A stretch of DNA of 64,000 nucleotides from Echinostoma caproni (lineage: Eukaryota > Platyhelminthes > Trematoda > Plagiorchiida > Echinostomatidae). This document shows positions 24,387 through 37,888 of this stretch, piece by piece (positions within the stretch are counted from its first letter, which is position 1; every line of letters begins with the position of its first letter). The stretch is taken from positions 4,457 through 68,456 of the forward strand of contig UZAN01039995.1 in the NCBI GenBank assembly GCA_900618425.1, given 5' to 3'. Under the pieces are notes generated by a model that saw nothing but the letters and a program-made list of their open reading frames with translations, ran no database searches and was not told where the DNA came from. A program made the translations under genes and the position numbers.

Positions 24387-27300
24387 AGTATACCTTCTAC
24401 ACATACATTATCCAGTGAAAAATGATATAAAATATTCTTCATTTCATTTCCTAACTTAAAACGAATAGGTCCGCGAGAATATTCCCCCATGTGGCTTCCC
24501 GTTTGAAATTAAAGCTTATCTCTGAAGTGCACAAGAGAAGGTCACGTTCTAGCTCCGATATCCGTGAGTCCTAACTTTCATAATGTTCTTTAATAAACTT
24601 TAGTTTATTCGATGTCCTTAAGCAGTGGCACTGTTTTCCGACGTATTACATAATTTGAAATGAAGTCAAATCTACTTTGGCTGTAATCGGGCACTCAGGC
24701 TTTGTTGTTCTGTCTGACAATTTTCATTTTATTCCTTATTTGCACAAAACGTCCTATCTGACCCCAATCAGCCTGTAAATGGCAATCTATCAAAATGGCG
24801 CTCTCGGCCATTCACGCATTGTGCACACCATTTATTACTCTTTCGCATCAACCGCTACAGAAATTCCACTGTCCTCTAATTTGCTAGAATCCTGGCCAAC
24901 CGACAATGCGTTCCTCCTGAATTTCGCAGTAACCTTCCAGGTAAAATGTTTTACTCGTGTTGCTTTCTTCTTTCAATGAGATGATGTATCATTCTCGACT
25001 GAAATGCAGATATCTTGTCACTTAAAAGTCCATACCATTACGAATATCCCTAGGTCACTCCAGTTGTATAGGTCTTTATTTCAGAGCATAACACGAATGC
25101 GTCACGAACATTTTAGAAAAGCACTATTCACTGAATCATTATGTCGATCAAAGCAATCCCACACGGGACAGCAATTTTAGCTTGGTGAATCATCCGGACT
25201 GATTGTGTTAAACCCAAGGGACAATAGTGACTTAGTATTTTGCGAATATTTGCAGCATATGTCATATGAGCTCTGTGCCACACACTTGTCGAAGCTAAGA
25301 ATCTAGTGGAGAACAAAAAATATTCGAATGACTATTTCGTTTGGATACATTCGCAACGTTATTCTTCATGTATGCAGTCGGTTTAAACCCCAAACCATTG
25401 TCTGAAATTATTGAGAAATTGCCGTCATAGCTCAAGTCCCCGAATACTTCAACCATTGGATAAAATAACAAGCTGATTAGCTACAGGGAACTACGGAGAG
25501 GTTTTATTATCATAGAAACTAGTATAACACCATTCTTCAATGTTTCTGTTCTATATTCTATGCTGTGTAAATTATTTTAAAATGCCTCATTGGTTTCATG
25601 TACATAATGCGTTCTGTCTCAGATTGGGATTTTTAGTACTAACTTGTGTCCAAAATACATCAAATACTTATTTATGTTCGTACCTGCATTAACTAGATAA
25701 TACCCTAGATCCGTGGTTGAGTATTCATGCTGCCAAAGTTTATTTTATCTCTTCATCTATGTGAAAACATCGAAATCACTCATAAAATCACCTCTATATT
25801 CAAATTAGGTTGTAGTTGTACGTTCATTGAACGTAGACCTGTTACAAAACGATATGGTTCGTCAAAAAATGGAATCCCTAGGATTATATGGAGGACTGTG
25901 AAACAGTTTTAATTTTAGTCTTCAGTGAGAAAGTGATTTATTATCTTCAGCCATCCCGTATGTCTGATACCGGATTGCTCATTCACAGCTCAAAATTAGG
26001 TGTAGCACCATTTTAACTCATTCAATTTACATCAAGACACTAGTAATGGGCAGAACTGGCCATTCTCATACGGTCCGTAATTGGTCAGTCAATTGAAAAC
26101 TAGTAAACGTGGAATCGGTTGCATTTCAAACAAGAGAAAATAATGTCAATTAAATTTCCCGAACTGTTGATATCGATACGACTGCCAAAGCGATTCAGTT
26201 GCACAAGAAGTCCAATCTCAACTGGTCATTTTTTCTTCAAGTATTTTGCATTCAATCAATTAAAAGCGTTACACTTTACGGTCATCACCGTGTATTCCAC
26301 ATCTTACATTTTATTCGCATAAGTTCGTCCTTTTTACAGAATAGCTACAAAAGAAAACATATTTCAATTGCTTACTTTGAAGATTACAACTATTTTAGGC
26401 ATGATAACCTTATTTCCCAAACAATAAACCGTCTCACTGGGATGTTAATTAAACCGACTACCAAAACTACAGCCTATTGTATGAGGCTGACTGGTTGCAA
26501 TAATTCGATCAATCCGTAAATGTGTTCATACTAGTTCATATTTTTACCTAATTGGCCAATTTTGAAGCGGAGGCCAAATGTTTCGTCAATGTGAATCAAG
26601 CAAGTGGTCTAAGTGACCGCAGCCATGGTCTAGATAATGTCTTGCGCATCAAAGTGTACTTTTCACAAGCATAGTCTTGTGGTATTTGGTGGATAACACA
26701 TATTGGATTACATGAGAAGAAAGATAACATTTTTTGGAGTCTAATTTTAAAAGAGTATATATTACCTTTTTCTTAGACAGTAAAACCAAAAAACTTTCAT
26801 TCAAAATATTAGAAAAAATATTACAGTTTATAGGTGTTTCAATATTTTTTCGATCCCTCTATTTTATTCCCATTGACCGTTGCCGAGGAATGTCCAAAGT
26901 CTTCCAACTCAAAGATGGTCGACAGGTTATTTGTTTGTTCAAATTCCACTTGAAGGCTTGCATAGCTATGTATCACCCCACTTATCGGAAAGTTTCCTTC
27001 TTGCAGTTGACAGGACTTTAATGGATTTACTCCATTAAACTCCATTAAACAGTCACTCAATCATAGCTTACTTAATCTATCCGTTTTGTAGAAATTCTTC
27101 GGGTGTGGCATTTGGCTCCGAAACGTTTTGAACTTAGATTAGGCTGAGCATGGTGGGTCAGCGCTCCTCAAGTTGAGGGTTAGAACGCAGCAGTAAACAG
27201 AGAATTCACTTGGTTAAAGAGATGGACCAAATAAGCTATTTCCTTAGAAATAAAATACAACCTTCTATTCATTAAAGAAATTTAATGGTTTTCTAAAATA

Positions 27301-27769
27301 ATCTATTACGATACGACATGTCATACCTGAAAAACTATAGAATGTCGTGAGATAAAAATCAAGGTCGTCGAGCAGTTTTATTAGACGTCTGAATTTACTT
27401 TTTCAAGACAAATTACTGCACTGACAAATGGATGTGTTTCTTACTTTGGAAGCCCAATACATCATCTTTATTCTTCAAAATAGTATTTGATAATAATAGT
27501 TCAGCACCGAATTCTGTTTCTTTTTGCTTTAATCACAATATCCGTTGTTATCTACCATTGTCATCCCATTTCAATAAAGAAATCAATACATTGTTTTTGC
27601 TAGACTCGTTTGAAGCAAACTGAAGCAACGGATGATGCTTGTCGGTATGCCGAATCCCATTTGAATAGCAAAATCGGATGCCCTAAATTAAGCACAACTT
27701 TGAACATAGTTTGTTTTGTTTACTTCATCGAGGCTCGGAAACGTAGATCCAACATGGTTCAGATATGCT
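24387..27769. other. No gene recognised
   Basis: AT-rich sequence with scattered ORFs of up to 106 codons and no recognisable domain. A 10-bp direct repeat (TCCATTAAAC twice) lies at 27031-27050. Confidence 0.5.
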
Positions 27770-29177
27770 TTAAATATCTAACATCTACAGAAACGACTAA
27801 ACGGTTTCTAAAATTGGAGCTTTTCGAAAAGCTGAAACATCTGGGAAACACTAGTGCAAGAGCGGATTAAGGTACAGGAATCGCTTAGTAAACCGAGAAT
27901 ACTGTATCACAAAAATGGACTTAGTACTCGGTGCCAGTACAAAGTTTACATCGAACACCGGGGAGAAAGATAAGACTCCTGGTATAGAGAGGAGAATATC
28001 TAAGATGATAAGACAACTAAAACAAGAGAGTGTGACTAATTCCTCCTTGTATAAAAGAATTAGACTGATTGGGACCACAATAACTCGACTATACATATTA
28101 CCTAAGATCCTTAAGTATGAGGTACCGCTGCGTCCCACTTTTGGCATGAGTAATTCACCGTACCACGATATGGTAAAGTGGCCAACTAATCTTCTCAAAC
28201 CAGTCAGAAGGGACATCGCCAAGCTCACTCTACTAAACTCCCTTGATTTTGTCAATCATACTGCACCAATTAAAATAACCAATAAACAGATGTTCTCGCT
28301 GAATGTTACCTCATTACTTACCAGTGTGCTACTCCAAGAGACCATTGAATTCGTTGCTAATTATATGAAAATTTCGGGATTTCCCATTGGACTGCCCCTA
28401 GCTGATCTCAAGTGACTTCTATATCTATGCACATATAAATTGTAATTTCAGTTTAATGGTACAAATTGCAGACAGAAAGACGTAATAGTCATGGGTTCGC
28501 CATTACGATAACCATTAGTAGCCAACCTTTTTATGGCCAAATTATAAAACGGAGCAATCTCAAACCCACAGAAGAATCTATCTTTTTACAAACGATATAT
28601 GGATGATCCCATCTGTGAATACGGTGCTGCCAAGCATGCTAATGTAGAACTCCAATATGGCTCATCCAAAAATATAGCTCACCCTGGAAAACGAATCAAC
28701 AGGTGATCTCGCATTTCTGGACGTGTTTTTGTTCTGACGGTCGGATCTCTCCTTTCGTAGAAGCATTACCCATACGAAAACAGTGAAGGAGCAGTAGATA
28801 CAAAAGAAAAATTTGATTCGATGCTTAACCAAGAGAGTTAAGAAACTTCGTTCTTTGGACTCTGTTAGGTTTGTACATGGAGGAATACTACATTTTTTTC
28901 TATAGAACGGATATCCTGAGTAAATCTTTTCTATAAGCATGACAACGTATCCACTCAAGAGGCATTATGTGACAGCAAAAAAGAAGCGTGTCTGTGTCTC
29001 CACCTCATTAAGAAGAAAAAGAAATGTGAAAATATCGATAAGACGAATCCAATCCTCCATCAAGTTCGCCTACTTTGCAACTAAACCTCGCATTATATTT
29101 ACATCCAAACCTGTCCTCTTTATGCGGACGAGAGACAAATTACCCCTGTATGCGACCTCATTTGTGTTTATCAATTC
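27770..29177 (+). mobile_element. Penelope-like element P1: reverse transcriptase and connector, decayed
   Basis: The plus strand encodes an ARAD-GTGIA-like block (RADKG of Penelope RT), then from about 27903 CITKMDLVLGASTKF, RLYILPKILK, VPLRPTFGMSNSPYH, KWPTNLLKPVRR, KQMFSLNVTSLLTSV, IGLPLADLK, FNGTNCRQKD and YKRYMDDPIC. The YMDD catalytic box is at 28596-28607. The series is collinear with Penelope-like RT in a single frame, with stops at 28413, 28443, 28518 and 28548 and a frameshift near 27890. Downstream are thumb and connector remnants: LIRCLTKRVKKLRS, NGYPE, RRIQSSIKFAYFATKPRIIF and RDKLPLYATS. It ends at CVYQF, just where the GIY-YIG nuclease should begin, because a CR1-like element abuts at about 29178. 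Penelope elements copy by target-primed reverse transcription. This copy is dead. Confidence 0.88.
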
Positions 29178-30620
29178 ATCGTGATTTCGTCTACTGACTT
29201 TTCTGTGTTATTCAATGATCAGCTGTCTTTGTCTTGCGAACATCTTACTGATTATCTTAATTCCTGCTATGAACAATGCTACCCTGTTGAAACTATTTAT
29301 ATTCGAACCGATAAGTTTTCGTCGCCCGTCCTCAACCGACTTTGTCGAGATAAGAAGACGGAATACTTGGCCGTCGGACGTAACAGTGTCAAACAGCTCT
29401 CTGTGCTCATTAGAGCTGGAGTAACTCCCATGACCCTTTGAATTTTGCTTATAAACCCCATTTATCCACACTTGACGCCGTTGGTTATATTGTTCATTCT
29501 GTTGCTTCCGTTTTAGACAATTGCGCTGGTATAACTAGTTTAGTTTTTCCTGATTATACAAACGCTTGGGTTCTCTCGACCGAAGACGTCTTTCTGTGTG
29601 TGGTCTAACTCCTGGAGTCTTGAATGTACTAATTGACTACTTCTACCGTAGGATCCAGTTTACTTCACTGAGTGGAATACAATCTTCTATTAATATTGAA
29701 GCCAGTGTTTTAAGAGTGCCATTTTGTTCCCTTTCTTGTTTTATATGATTATACAAAATCTCCCCTTTGCCACCAACTTCACTGTTTCAAAATATGTTGA
29801 TAATATTGTGACTGGTTTCCCAGCCCCTACTTCAAACAGTTTCCGACCCGTCCAGGACAGTCTAAATAGACTTTACGATTGGTCTGTGACCCTTGTACTT
29901 AACATCAGTAAGGGCGGTGGTGGCCCGGTGGTAACGTCACCAAATTATCACCCCGGAGGACGAGTGTTCGAATCCCACCACCACTGCCTGACTTTCCCCA
30001 TTTGTGTGTTGTATGGCAGCCCTTTGATTGGCCGCTTCCCCCTTCCTGAAAATTGTATCTTTGTATATTCAATAAAAGGAAGTCAAATGAAAAAGAAATG
30101 AAAAATTGCATTGAAGTTCCATTTAGTTCTAAAACCGGCCCTCGTTATCTTTCATTAGTTAATAATCTCCCTAATCTCAGGGTTAACAAAGTATTCAAAA
30201 ATCCGTATCTGTTGAATACCTTGATGTCACTCTTACCCAAAACCTATCCTGGTCTGCTCAAGTCATCAACGTTTTCACCGAAGTTAGAAAACTGTTTTTC
30301 TGTGCTAACTGGCCGTAACACAATCTCATTATTAAATTTGTGATTGCCTGCATTCTTCCGCACTGGCTATACCGATCCCGGATTTTTATTCCTGGACTGA
30401 AAGAAAAAGGCCTCTTTATTTTTGAGATACCTTGAACTTTGTCCCAAAACAGTAAAGTCAATAGAGATTTTTTAGTTGCTTTATTTATCTCCAAGCAACT
30501 TGACGCTTGTTTGCTCACTTGTGTTCTCATAACTACTCCATCAGGGAGAGTTACGCATTATACTAATAAAGCAAAACCTCCTTCCAGTCTGAATGGTAAC
30601 TGTGTGGTATATTACTGACA
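29178..30620 (+). mobile_element. CR1-like LINE fragment inserted next to or into Penelope P1
   Basis: The plus strand encodes a linker typical of CR1-type ORF2 (DFSVLFNDQLS, LTDYLNSCYEQCYPVETIY, SSPVLNRLCRDKKTEYLAVGR). It then has RT palm pieces YFYRRIQFTSLSGIQSS, LFYMIIQNLPF, KYVDNIVTG (degenerate YADD: the last Asp is Asn) and LNRLYDWSVTLVLNISK. A SINE (29912-30105) splits it there. Coding similarity resumes with CIEVPFSSKTGP and continues to DACLLTCVLITTPSGR. There are several stops and frameshifts, and RT blocks between about 29441 and 29566 are missing. It is a non-functional remnant. Confidence 0.78.
29912..30105 (+). mobile_element. SINE copy 1, full length, nested in a CR1-like element
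   Basis: The head GGCGGTGGTGGCCCGGTGG (A-box-like) is followed by AACGTCACC and CGAGTGTTCGAATCCCACC (B-box GTTCGAATCCC). The roughly 120-bp body ends CCTGAAAATTGTATCTTTG and the tail is ATTCAATAAAAGG plus an A-rich end. It interrupts the RT reading frame between NISK and CIEVPF of the host LINE, so it inserted after the LINE. I do not see a clear target-site duplication. The small ORFs crossing it are not real genes. Confidence 0.85.
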
Positions 30621-33600
30621 TTCGGCGATGCATAAAGTAAAATACAACTAAAATTATGAATTCAAAGCCACACTCATTTCGACTACGTAAAAAACGTAAA
30701 AAATACCAATTTTCTTAATTACAGTCTACAATAAGCAGGTCAATATTGTTTTTCTTGTCCAATTAAAAGATATGGTAACTCGATCAAATTTTAGTGCATC
30801 CTTGTGCTTCATTTAAGGTTTGATCACTCGATGAAAGGTTCGCACTCGTCAGATGCAGTACTACTAAGCAGTTTGATAGCCAATTCAAGAATAGGCTTCT
30901 TATGGTTCGATAAATCAACATATATGACGGTCGATGTGTAATTTCATTATCTAAACACAAACAACTGGCGCTCATCCCTGGAAATGCAGGGTCCTTTTGA
31001 TTGAATTTCGATACCGACCGACACCAACAATTCAAGGATGTACCATAAAGGCAGAGTGTGGAATACACAGAAAGTAAACAAATGCTAGTACAAAATTTGA
31101 TGAAACGTGAGTTTCCGAAATACTCATAAATCCAGGGAATCTACATAGGGTCACGAAAATGCACAATAGTAAACTGGACCTGGTGATGCGTTTAGTGGAT
31201 ATAGATAGACCAATTTATTTCAGCCGCGTTATCTGAATGGATCAAGGTCTTGAAATCAATGTTGTAGATGAGTAGTTTCTGTATTTTGCTAAAAAGATCA
31301 TAGAGTATTTTGTGGGGAAAGACTTATTTTTCTATTTGGATTAGAACACGAATTTCTGTTGTCTCTGTTTGATACACCTTGGACTCCGGTTTTGTTATAT
31401 TACCTGAAGATTGAAATTATTGCCTAATAGCATGAGGTAACTATTGTTTATTCCTCACAAAAAGAAAATCATTCTGAGTTCCTTTTGGGGAAATACTTTT
31501 CTGCTCAAGACACATATGTTCAATATGAAATACAAAAAAAAATAAACAATGAAATGCGAATAACACCTCGATAGCCTTTCAGTCTAAATTGCAGATAAAA
31601 GCCGATGATTGCTTTTGAGATGCAATGATCTTTTATATGGAACAGTCAGAGTTGATTTTTCTATAACTCATTTGGTTCGCGTTTACTTCTCATCGACAAT
31701 AACTTTCATCCATCATCATATTCATAATCACCATAATACATAATCGTCCATAATCACTTGTGTTTTGAGCAATTGAACTTTTTACATATTCCGCCAGTCA
31801 ATTTAAGCGAAATTTCAATCTGTGAAGATCTGTTAATACAAGAAGAAACCGCTGTGTCGCTCAGTTGGTAGTTATCCCAAATGCCGCCTGTCGTAACCAC
31901 TGTTTTAATGAGCTACTATTTGGAACGCCGTAGTTGCTGAACTTTATCCAACTCTTTTTGTATTAAAAAGCGTTCGGTTGACAGAATTCAACTGATGTCC
32001 GGCATGCAATTTCCATAATCAATTACTGCAATAAATAGCACCCATGGACTGCCGATTAACGCCCTACTCATTCATCTTCCACTGAGTCCACCAAAAATAT
32101 AATAATCCCGAAGCGTCACTTTATATTTCATCAAGCGGACGGTTGGTGCGGTTTCTATTTTCCAGATTCAAGCAAATCAAGTGTAATAAATCAACAGTTA
32201 ATGTCTTTTTCTACACCTAGCAGTATTTTTTAGTGTTTTTCCACCCATATTTGTTTACCTGGCATGCATCCGGTATTTCACTTGCGAGTGAACAACATAA
32301 ATTTATTCCCACAATCTGTCACACTCTTCATTTTTGCATGGATATCTTACGCAAAGTTTTACAACCTGCATTGTGTCAAGAAATTCAATCATATGTGTAC
32401 TAAAAAATGTAAAATTCAGACATCCATTCAGTGCATTCTCAAAGCAGTCATCATTGTGTGATGCCCGCTATTCTATCATTCAGAACTCAAACACGTTTTA
32501 GTTGTCACAACAGCTTCATCCAGTCGCTTTTTATACACTTCTACACCAATACTTTTCCTTCATCAGGTTTTATGGTCATTTTGGGCATTAAGTAATAATT
32601 ACACGTCGGTCGACACAATTTCGTGGTAGCCCGATTAATAGGAAACAATTTCAAGCTCAGGCTTTGGATTAACAGTTTGGTTTGTCTATTTCGTGAGCAA
32701 TGTATTCCACTTCATTTGCACAATAATGCGATAGTGCGCTATAACTACTATTTAGGTGCAATGTGCTTTTTTAGGTTTTGTTCTTAATGTATGCTGATGT
32801 CTCTAGCAAATATGCGTTTATTTAATGTAAGCGTTCGGAAGAGCTATACATACGCTAATTAGTACCTTCTAGGATTTTATTCAACACTCTTCATAGCAAT
32901 GGAAGTAGGGTTTAAGAACTTTTATTATATTTCTGTAACGGATACAATCAATCATTTCCGACAATCAGAAAATGCCTATTGCCTTACTATGACCATCATT
33001 TGCGGAATACCTTTCGAAAAGCAAAACCTTTAAAAGTGTCTAAGCAATGCTGCATTCCCCGCACACAGGCTGCAAAAGTTCTGACTCTGACAGGTGCATA
33101 CAACACGCGAGCAAGATGCTGAGTAAAATCTAAAGGAATTGCTTCGAAATATTTCTTCGCTGGCGATGTGTCATTTCAGTAACCTCCGGACGGTTCCCTT
33201 GGGTTCTTCGATTGCTCTTTTCACAGATACAGTGAGGATATTTGATTTCTGTCGTACACTTGCATACCGACTGAACCGTAAACCTAGACTGATTAGCTGC
33301 ATGAGCACATCTAACTAGAACAAGCAATATTGAAAACGAAACATCACTCCTAATAAAAAGTGATCCTAGTTACTGAAAAGCACTGCTCAAAAGTACAATA
33401 TAGTGAAATGATACAAATGTGTGAGTGCTCACTAACAGGCACAAAGCATTACTTTTAAGGTCAAAACGTAACCAAGCAATTTTGCAGCGATTTGCTTTGC
33501 TCAAACAGAGATCTTGACTTTTAAGTGCATTTATTTATTGAGATGGAGAAATCTTTTAAAGAAATTAGTCATACATTCATTGCATTTTGATTATCCATAA

Positions 33601-35135
33601 GATCGTAACCCCGTTCACTTGCCCACTGATTATTAGAACAAATCTACTAAATATGACCATCTCAATGTATGACATTTTCACAAACCCCACGGATCTAAAA
33701 TCAACTGGTGTTATATGTAGATAATTCTCTTTTAAATTACTTGTTGAAAATATAAAATACCAATGGCTTGAATTGAAATTGTTGTGAACCATTTTGTAAT
33801 TAGTTGATGTTCATTGAAAAGTTCAAGCAATTACTTGCTTATATGAAATGGTTAAATTTGGAAGTGCCAGTGACGAGAAATTATGATGTTCTGTTTTCTA
33901 ACAGTTTGATAACATGACCTCAACTTTCGCGTGACCAGCACTAAGCCTCCTGTGAAATGATGTCACTTATCCCTAATTCAATTCAAATCTTTGATAAATT
34001 ACCCATGTTTAATTTCGTCAATTGTTAACTTGCAAAGTCGCTTAGGAGAATGAGTGTTCTACCTGATAACTGAGGCGAGGCTAAATGATTAATCTAAAAG
34101 TAGCCTTACTGTATATATCGTGAGACTGATGTAGCCAGTGAAGAGTCTTTGATCTCTTATTCATCTTTAGTAAAGTGAAAATAAACAGCAAAATCTCAAA
34201 TTGTTATCCAAGTTGAGTTTGAGGCTTTCCATCATGTGAGAGTATGCACAAGAAAATAAGTTACTTCTATCGGTACATAACAGACTATTGGCATACATTA
34301 TAAAGTGGTCAGACGAGTTTTATGCACTGACAAATTCCCATGGAGAGCTGACCCATACTTTACTTACTCCCGGATCCTGGCTTTATTCCAAGTCGGCATT
34401 AATTCTTGATTCATTTACTTTTTCAAGTAATTATTTTTTTAATTTTGCGTTAATTTTACGTTTTAAGAGTATTATCTTCCTCAAGTTACTCTGGTCGGGT
34501 TACGCAGGAAAATGTGGATAGTGACACATCTCAAATAGCTTACAACATAAGTTAATTTTCTGCACTTCACTTGCCTTTGGCAAGCTCTTAGAAACGAGGA
34601 CTTATTATTCCACATTGGGGCTTATTTTCAGGTGATGTGTATTTTTAAACTGTATTGTGAGATTATTAAAAGTTACTTTTGCAATCCGTTTTTTTAATTA
34701 TTGTGAAGCTCCAAGGTTTAAATATAAACTTTGTTATTACATCATAAATATCACACAACGTGGCACCACCGTATACTGAGTGTAGTTAAAAAACATACCA
34801 AAAACAAGTCGCGCACAATGCAGTTCAGTGCTTCATGCTAGCTAGGTATTACATGGTTCGAGTGCTTATTTCAGAGGTTGGTAGCACTTGGAGGAATTTT
34901 AAACTTCTTTTCACAACCTGAAGTTTCGAATATATTCTGCATCACTTTGTTGAAGCAGTCAAAAAGTAGCCAACTGCGATTTTTGTAACAGAACATAAAC
35001 CGTTACCGCAAACTTGAGAGTCGTAGCAGGCACAGTATAATAATATAATAATAATATGCTGCACCATATCCGAAGTCTTGTAAGTCAAAGAGCAATCTTC
35101 TATATCGTCTGTCACCAGTAACGTTGGTCAAAGGT
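30621..35135. other. No gene recognised
   Basis: AT-rich sequence with short ORFs only (65-94 codons), none with a recognisable domain. Confidence 0.5.
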
Positions 35136-35345
35136 ATAAACACGGAGGTGATGGTCCACCAGTAATCGTAATCTAATTATCCACCCAGCAGTTGTTTTCA
35201 AGAACTAAAACCGCTGCCTAAATTGTACTGTTTTCTTGTACCTGCTAAAGGTCTTTTGCTCAATCGCCGTTAACTTCCTAAAAATATATTTTTACAATCA
35301 TCTTTTTATTATCGATCACTCAAGAAAATAAACGAAGAAGAAGAA
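35136..35345 (+). mobile_element. Probable decayed SINE copy 4
   Basis: It shows the order seen in SINE copy 1: GGAGGTGATGGTCCACCAGTAA (degraded head), TCTAATTATCCACCC, CCGCTGCCTAAATTGTACTG, and an A/T-rich tail with AAGAAAATAAACGAAGAAG. Similarity is patchy and the B box is degraded, so this is an old copy or a chance resemblance. Confidence 0.4.
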
Positions 35346-37888
35346 TAATTTGGGACAAAATGTGCGGTATTGACAAGCATAGATTCTTTCTTGGATTATA
35401 ATAACACCCGAAAATTCAGCTTTTTAATAAAATCTGCAGAAATAAAGTGTCATCCGGTACTCTAAAAGAATAAAGATATAAGTAAACTTCGCATCACTCA
35501 AAAAACGATCAAATAGAGGAGGCCTCTCAAAAAATCAATGTTCATCATATAAACGTATTTACCTGTTTACACTCTCAATTCATCACGATAAACGTACCTA
35601 AACATTTGAGAGCATTTTGGTAGTGTTTATCTAAAAATCTCGAACAATATACTCAATTTGGTTTCATGCTAAACCCACATCAAAGCAACTTGAATCTGAA
35701 CCAAAGTGATTGTTTCAACAATTAGATGCACACACACGGTAAAATGAGAAAAGAAGAACTAGTGGAACCAACGATTAGGTTGCATACTAAAATGTTTGGG
35801 TCTGATTAACCTTTGTTGTTTATCATTATTAAATTATCTCAGATTAACCAGTTCCCTTCGATCCACGCCAAACGTTGGTTGGATAATGAATATATTTTGT
35901 TAGAGGGCCAAAACCCTCAGAGTAATGAGTAATCAAAAATATAGAAAAATTATCTAATGGGAAATGTTTATGCATGTGGTCTAATTTCCTAGAGAATCCG
36001 AAGTGCTTACCTCACAACAGAAAATTGTTTTATTCCGACGTACAATTTTTGACTTTTGTTGTAATCACTCTAGGAATACGTTCATGTTGATAATAGCCAA
36101 ATAGTGGGATGCATAAAAACCTCTGTATATCCAACGTCTAACAATTTTTAAATTAAAGCCATATTAGACACCTCCTTCGAAAAATGTTATAGAAAGGAAA
36201 TAACGGTTGGGCTGGTTTTCGCAGTTTTACACTTCCCTGCGTGAAATAGTGCTGCTGACATCTAGCCGTTTCAGTTATTTGCATTACCAGTGAGCGATGA
36301 AGCGTTCTTGCATTAGTGAGCTTGGATTTATGAAATATTTCCAACAATTTTCCAGGTGCACTTGGCAACATATCTCAAACAATTTACCACCGCGTAAAAT
36401 CAAGTTACAGTTCAAAGCATGGCTTTTAATTCGATCAACAAGATGAAAATCAAAATTCTAATCCATTATTTAATCGTATCAACGGAATCGAAGACAACCA
36501 CAAACCCAACTCTTAGTACCACATCACGAGTTTTATCGAACTACCCAGTGTGAGTCTCACAAACTAACTGTAAACAGTGAACAATCACTTTTGGAAACAG
36601 GACAGAATCCGGAACCGAATGCATGAATCAATCCCAACGAGAAAGAATCAGAAAAAACTACTGCTGGTCACCTTTCGTCCCTTTGTGCAAGGCACTTGTC
36701 AAGTCACGAAGCGTGGATCTGCCCAATCTTGAGATCAGCTCCTGAAACCAGCCAAATACTGCGAATACGCTAAGTGAAAGATATATACTAATGCGGCCAC
36801 GCTAAAGCTGAGTAGTGATACGACGCGACTATTAACAAAAAATGGCACCATCCTTAATCATAGGAACTTAATTATATGGTTCCGAAAACAGTGTAATGAA
36901 TTGCATTGAAATGGTAAGAATAGTGCCTATAGCAATGACACTTGATACGGCTTTGCCTAATTAGCATAACACTGATTGGAAGTAGTAAAATTTCCGGTAT
37001 TTGGTTACAAACCGAATCAACATTCTCTTATCGATAAAGATGATGTCCGCTCATTATTAAAGCGTTCAACATTAACCAGGTTGAATTCGTACTCACGAGG
37101 GAAGTGTTCTTCACAGTTCTTATCGGAGAACAACTAAAACGAATGCGAAAATAGAAAAGTTACTCAAATTCCGTAATGTCTGTTGATAATTATCATCACA
37201 CATCTTCCCCAATAAAACCTACTGTCTTATTAATGATTGTGAAACCTTCGTCACGCTTCTGTTGACTGGTTTAAAATTTTGCTGCTAGCAGATTGATGCC
37301 CACAGCGTCGTAATCGTTAGTAGTCACTGTAAGATCACATTTGGGTTAGATCAATGAAATAACGACTGAGAGAGCTTCTCTCTATCTATTCGTATATGTG
37401 ATTTGTGGCTCATACGTTGAACATCAGTTTTCTAATCCTAACTCAATTAAACATCCAATACTACAAATATGAAGAAGTAATCACCATCAACATCACTGGG
37501 TGTGTGCCGCCGTCTGTGATTTAAACTATTCCACTCAAGAGCTGTCTAAAGTGTGCAACTACGATCAGGCAAAAGCATATTCCATCGCATCACTTACTTG
37601 TATGTGAAATAACCGCTATAGGATTAGGTTCCCGGTCAAATGAATGTGCTTTGATGTCTTGCAATAAACACAATGGATAGACTGTGTCACGGGTATAAAA
37701 CCCGGGTGCGAACTTATGAAAACAGTGTAAGCTTAATCCGTTAAAAATGCATTCGGCGCGAACAATTCCAGTGTGAAACTAACGGAGACATAAGTTCCGT
37801 TGAGAGTCACTTCAATCGGTTGGCATTTTGATGGATAGGTCGTGAAACGTCCAGCGGCATCAGCTGTCTTGAATCAACTGACTTGGTA
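35346..37888. other. No gene recognised
   Basis: AT-rich sequence with no ORF above about 75 codons and no repeat that I recognise. Confidence 0.5.

Noticed and set aside
29905..30111. 68-codon minus ORF and part of the 125-codon plus ORF at 29724
   Set aside because: They lie in the SINE inserted into a CR1-like RT and are read-through of the repeat, not genes.
31855..31930. tRNA-like A box (GCTCAGTTGGTAG) near 31857-31872
   Set aside because: There is no B box at the expected distance and no cloverleaf could be drawn. Probably chance or a very old SINE remnant.
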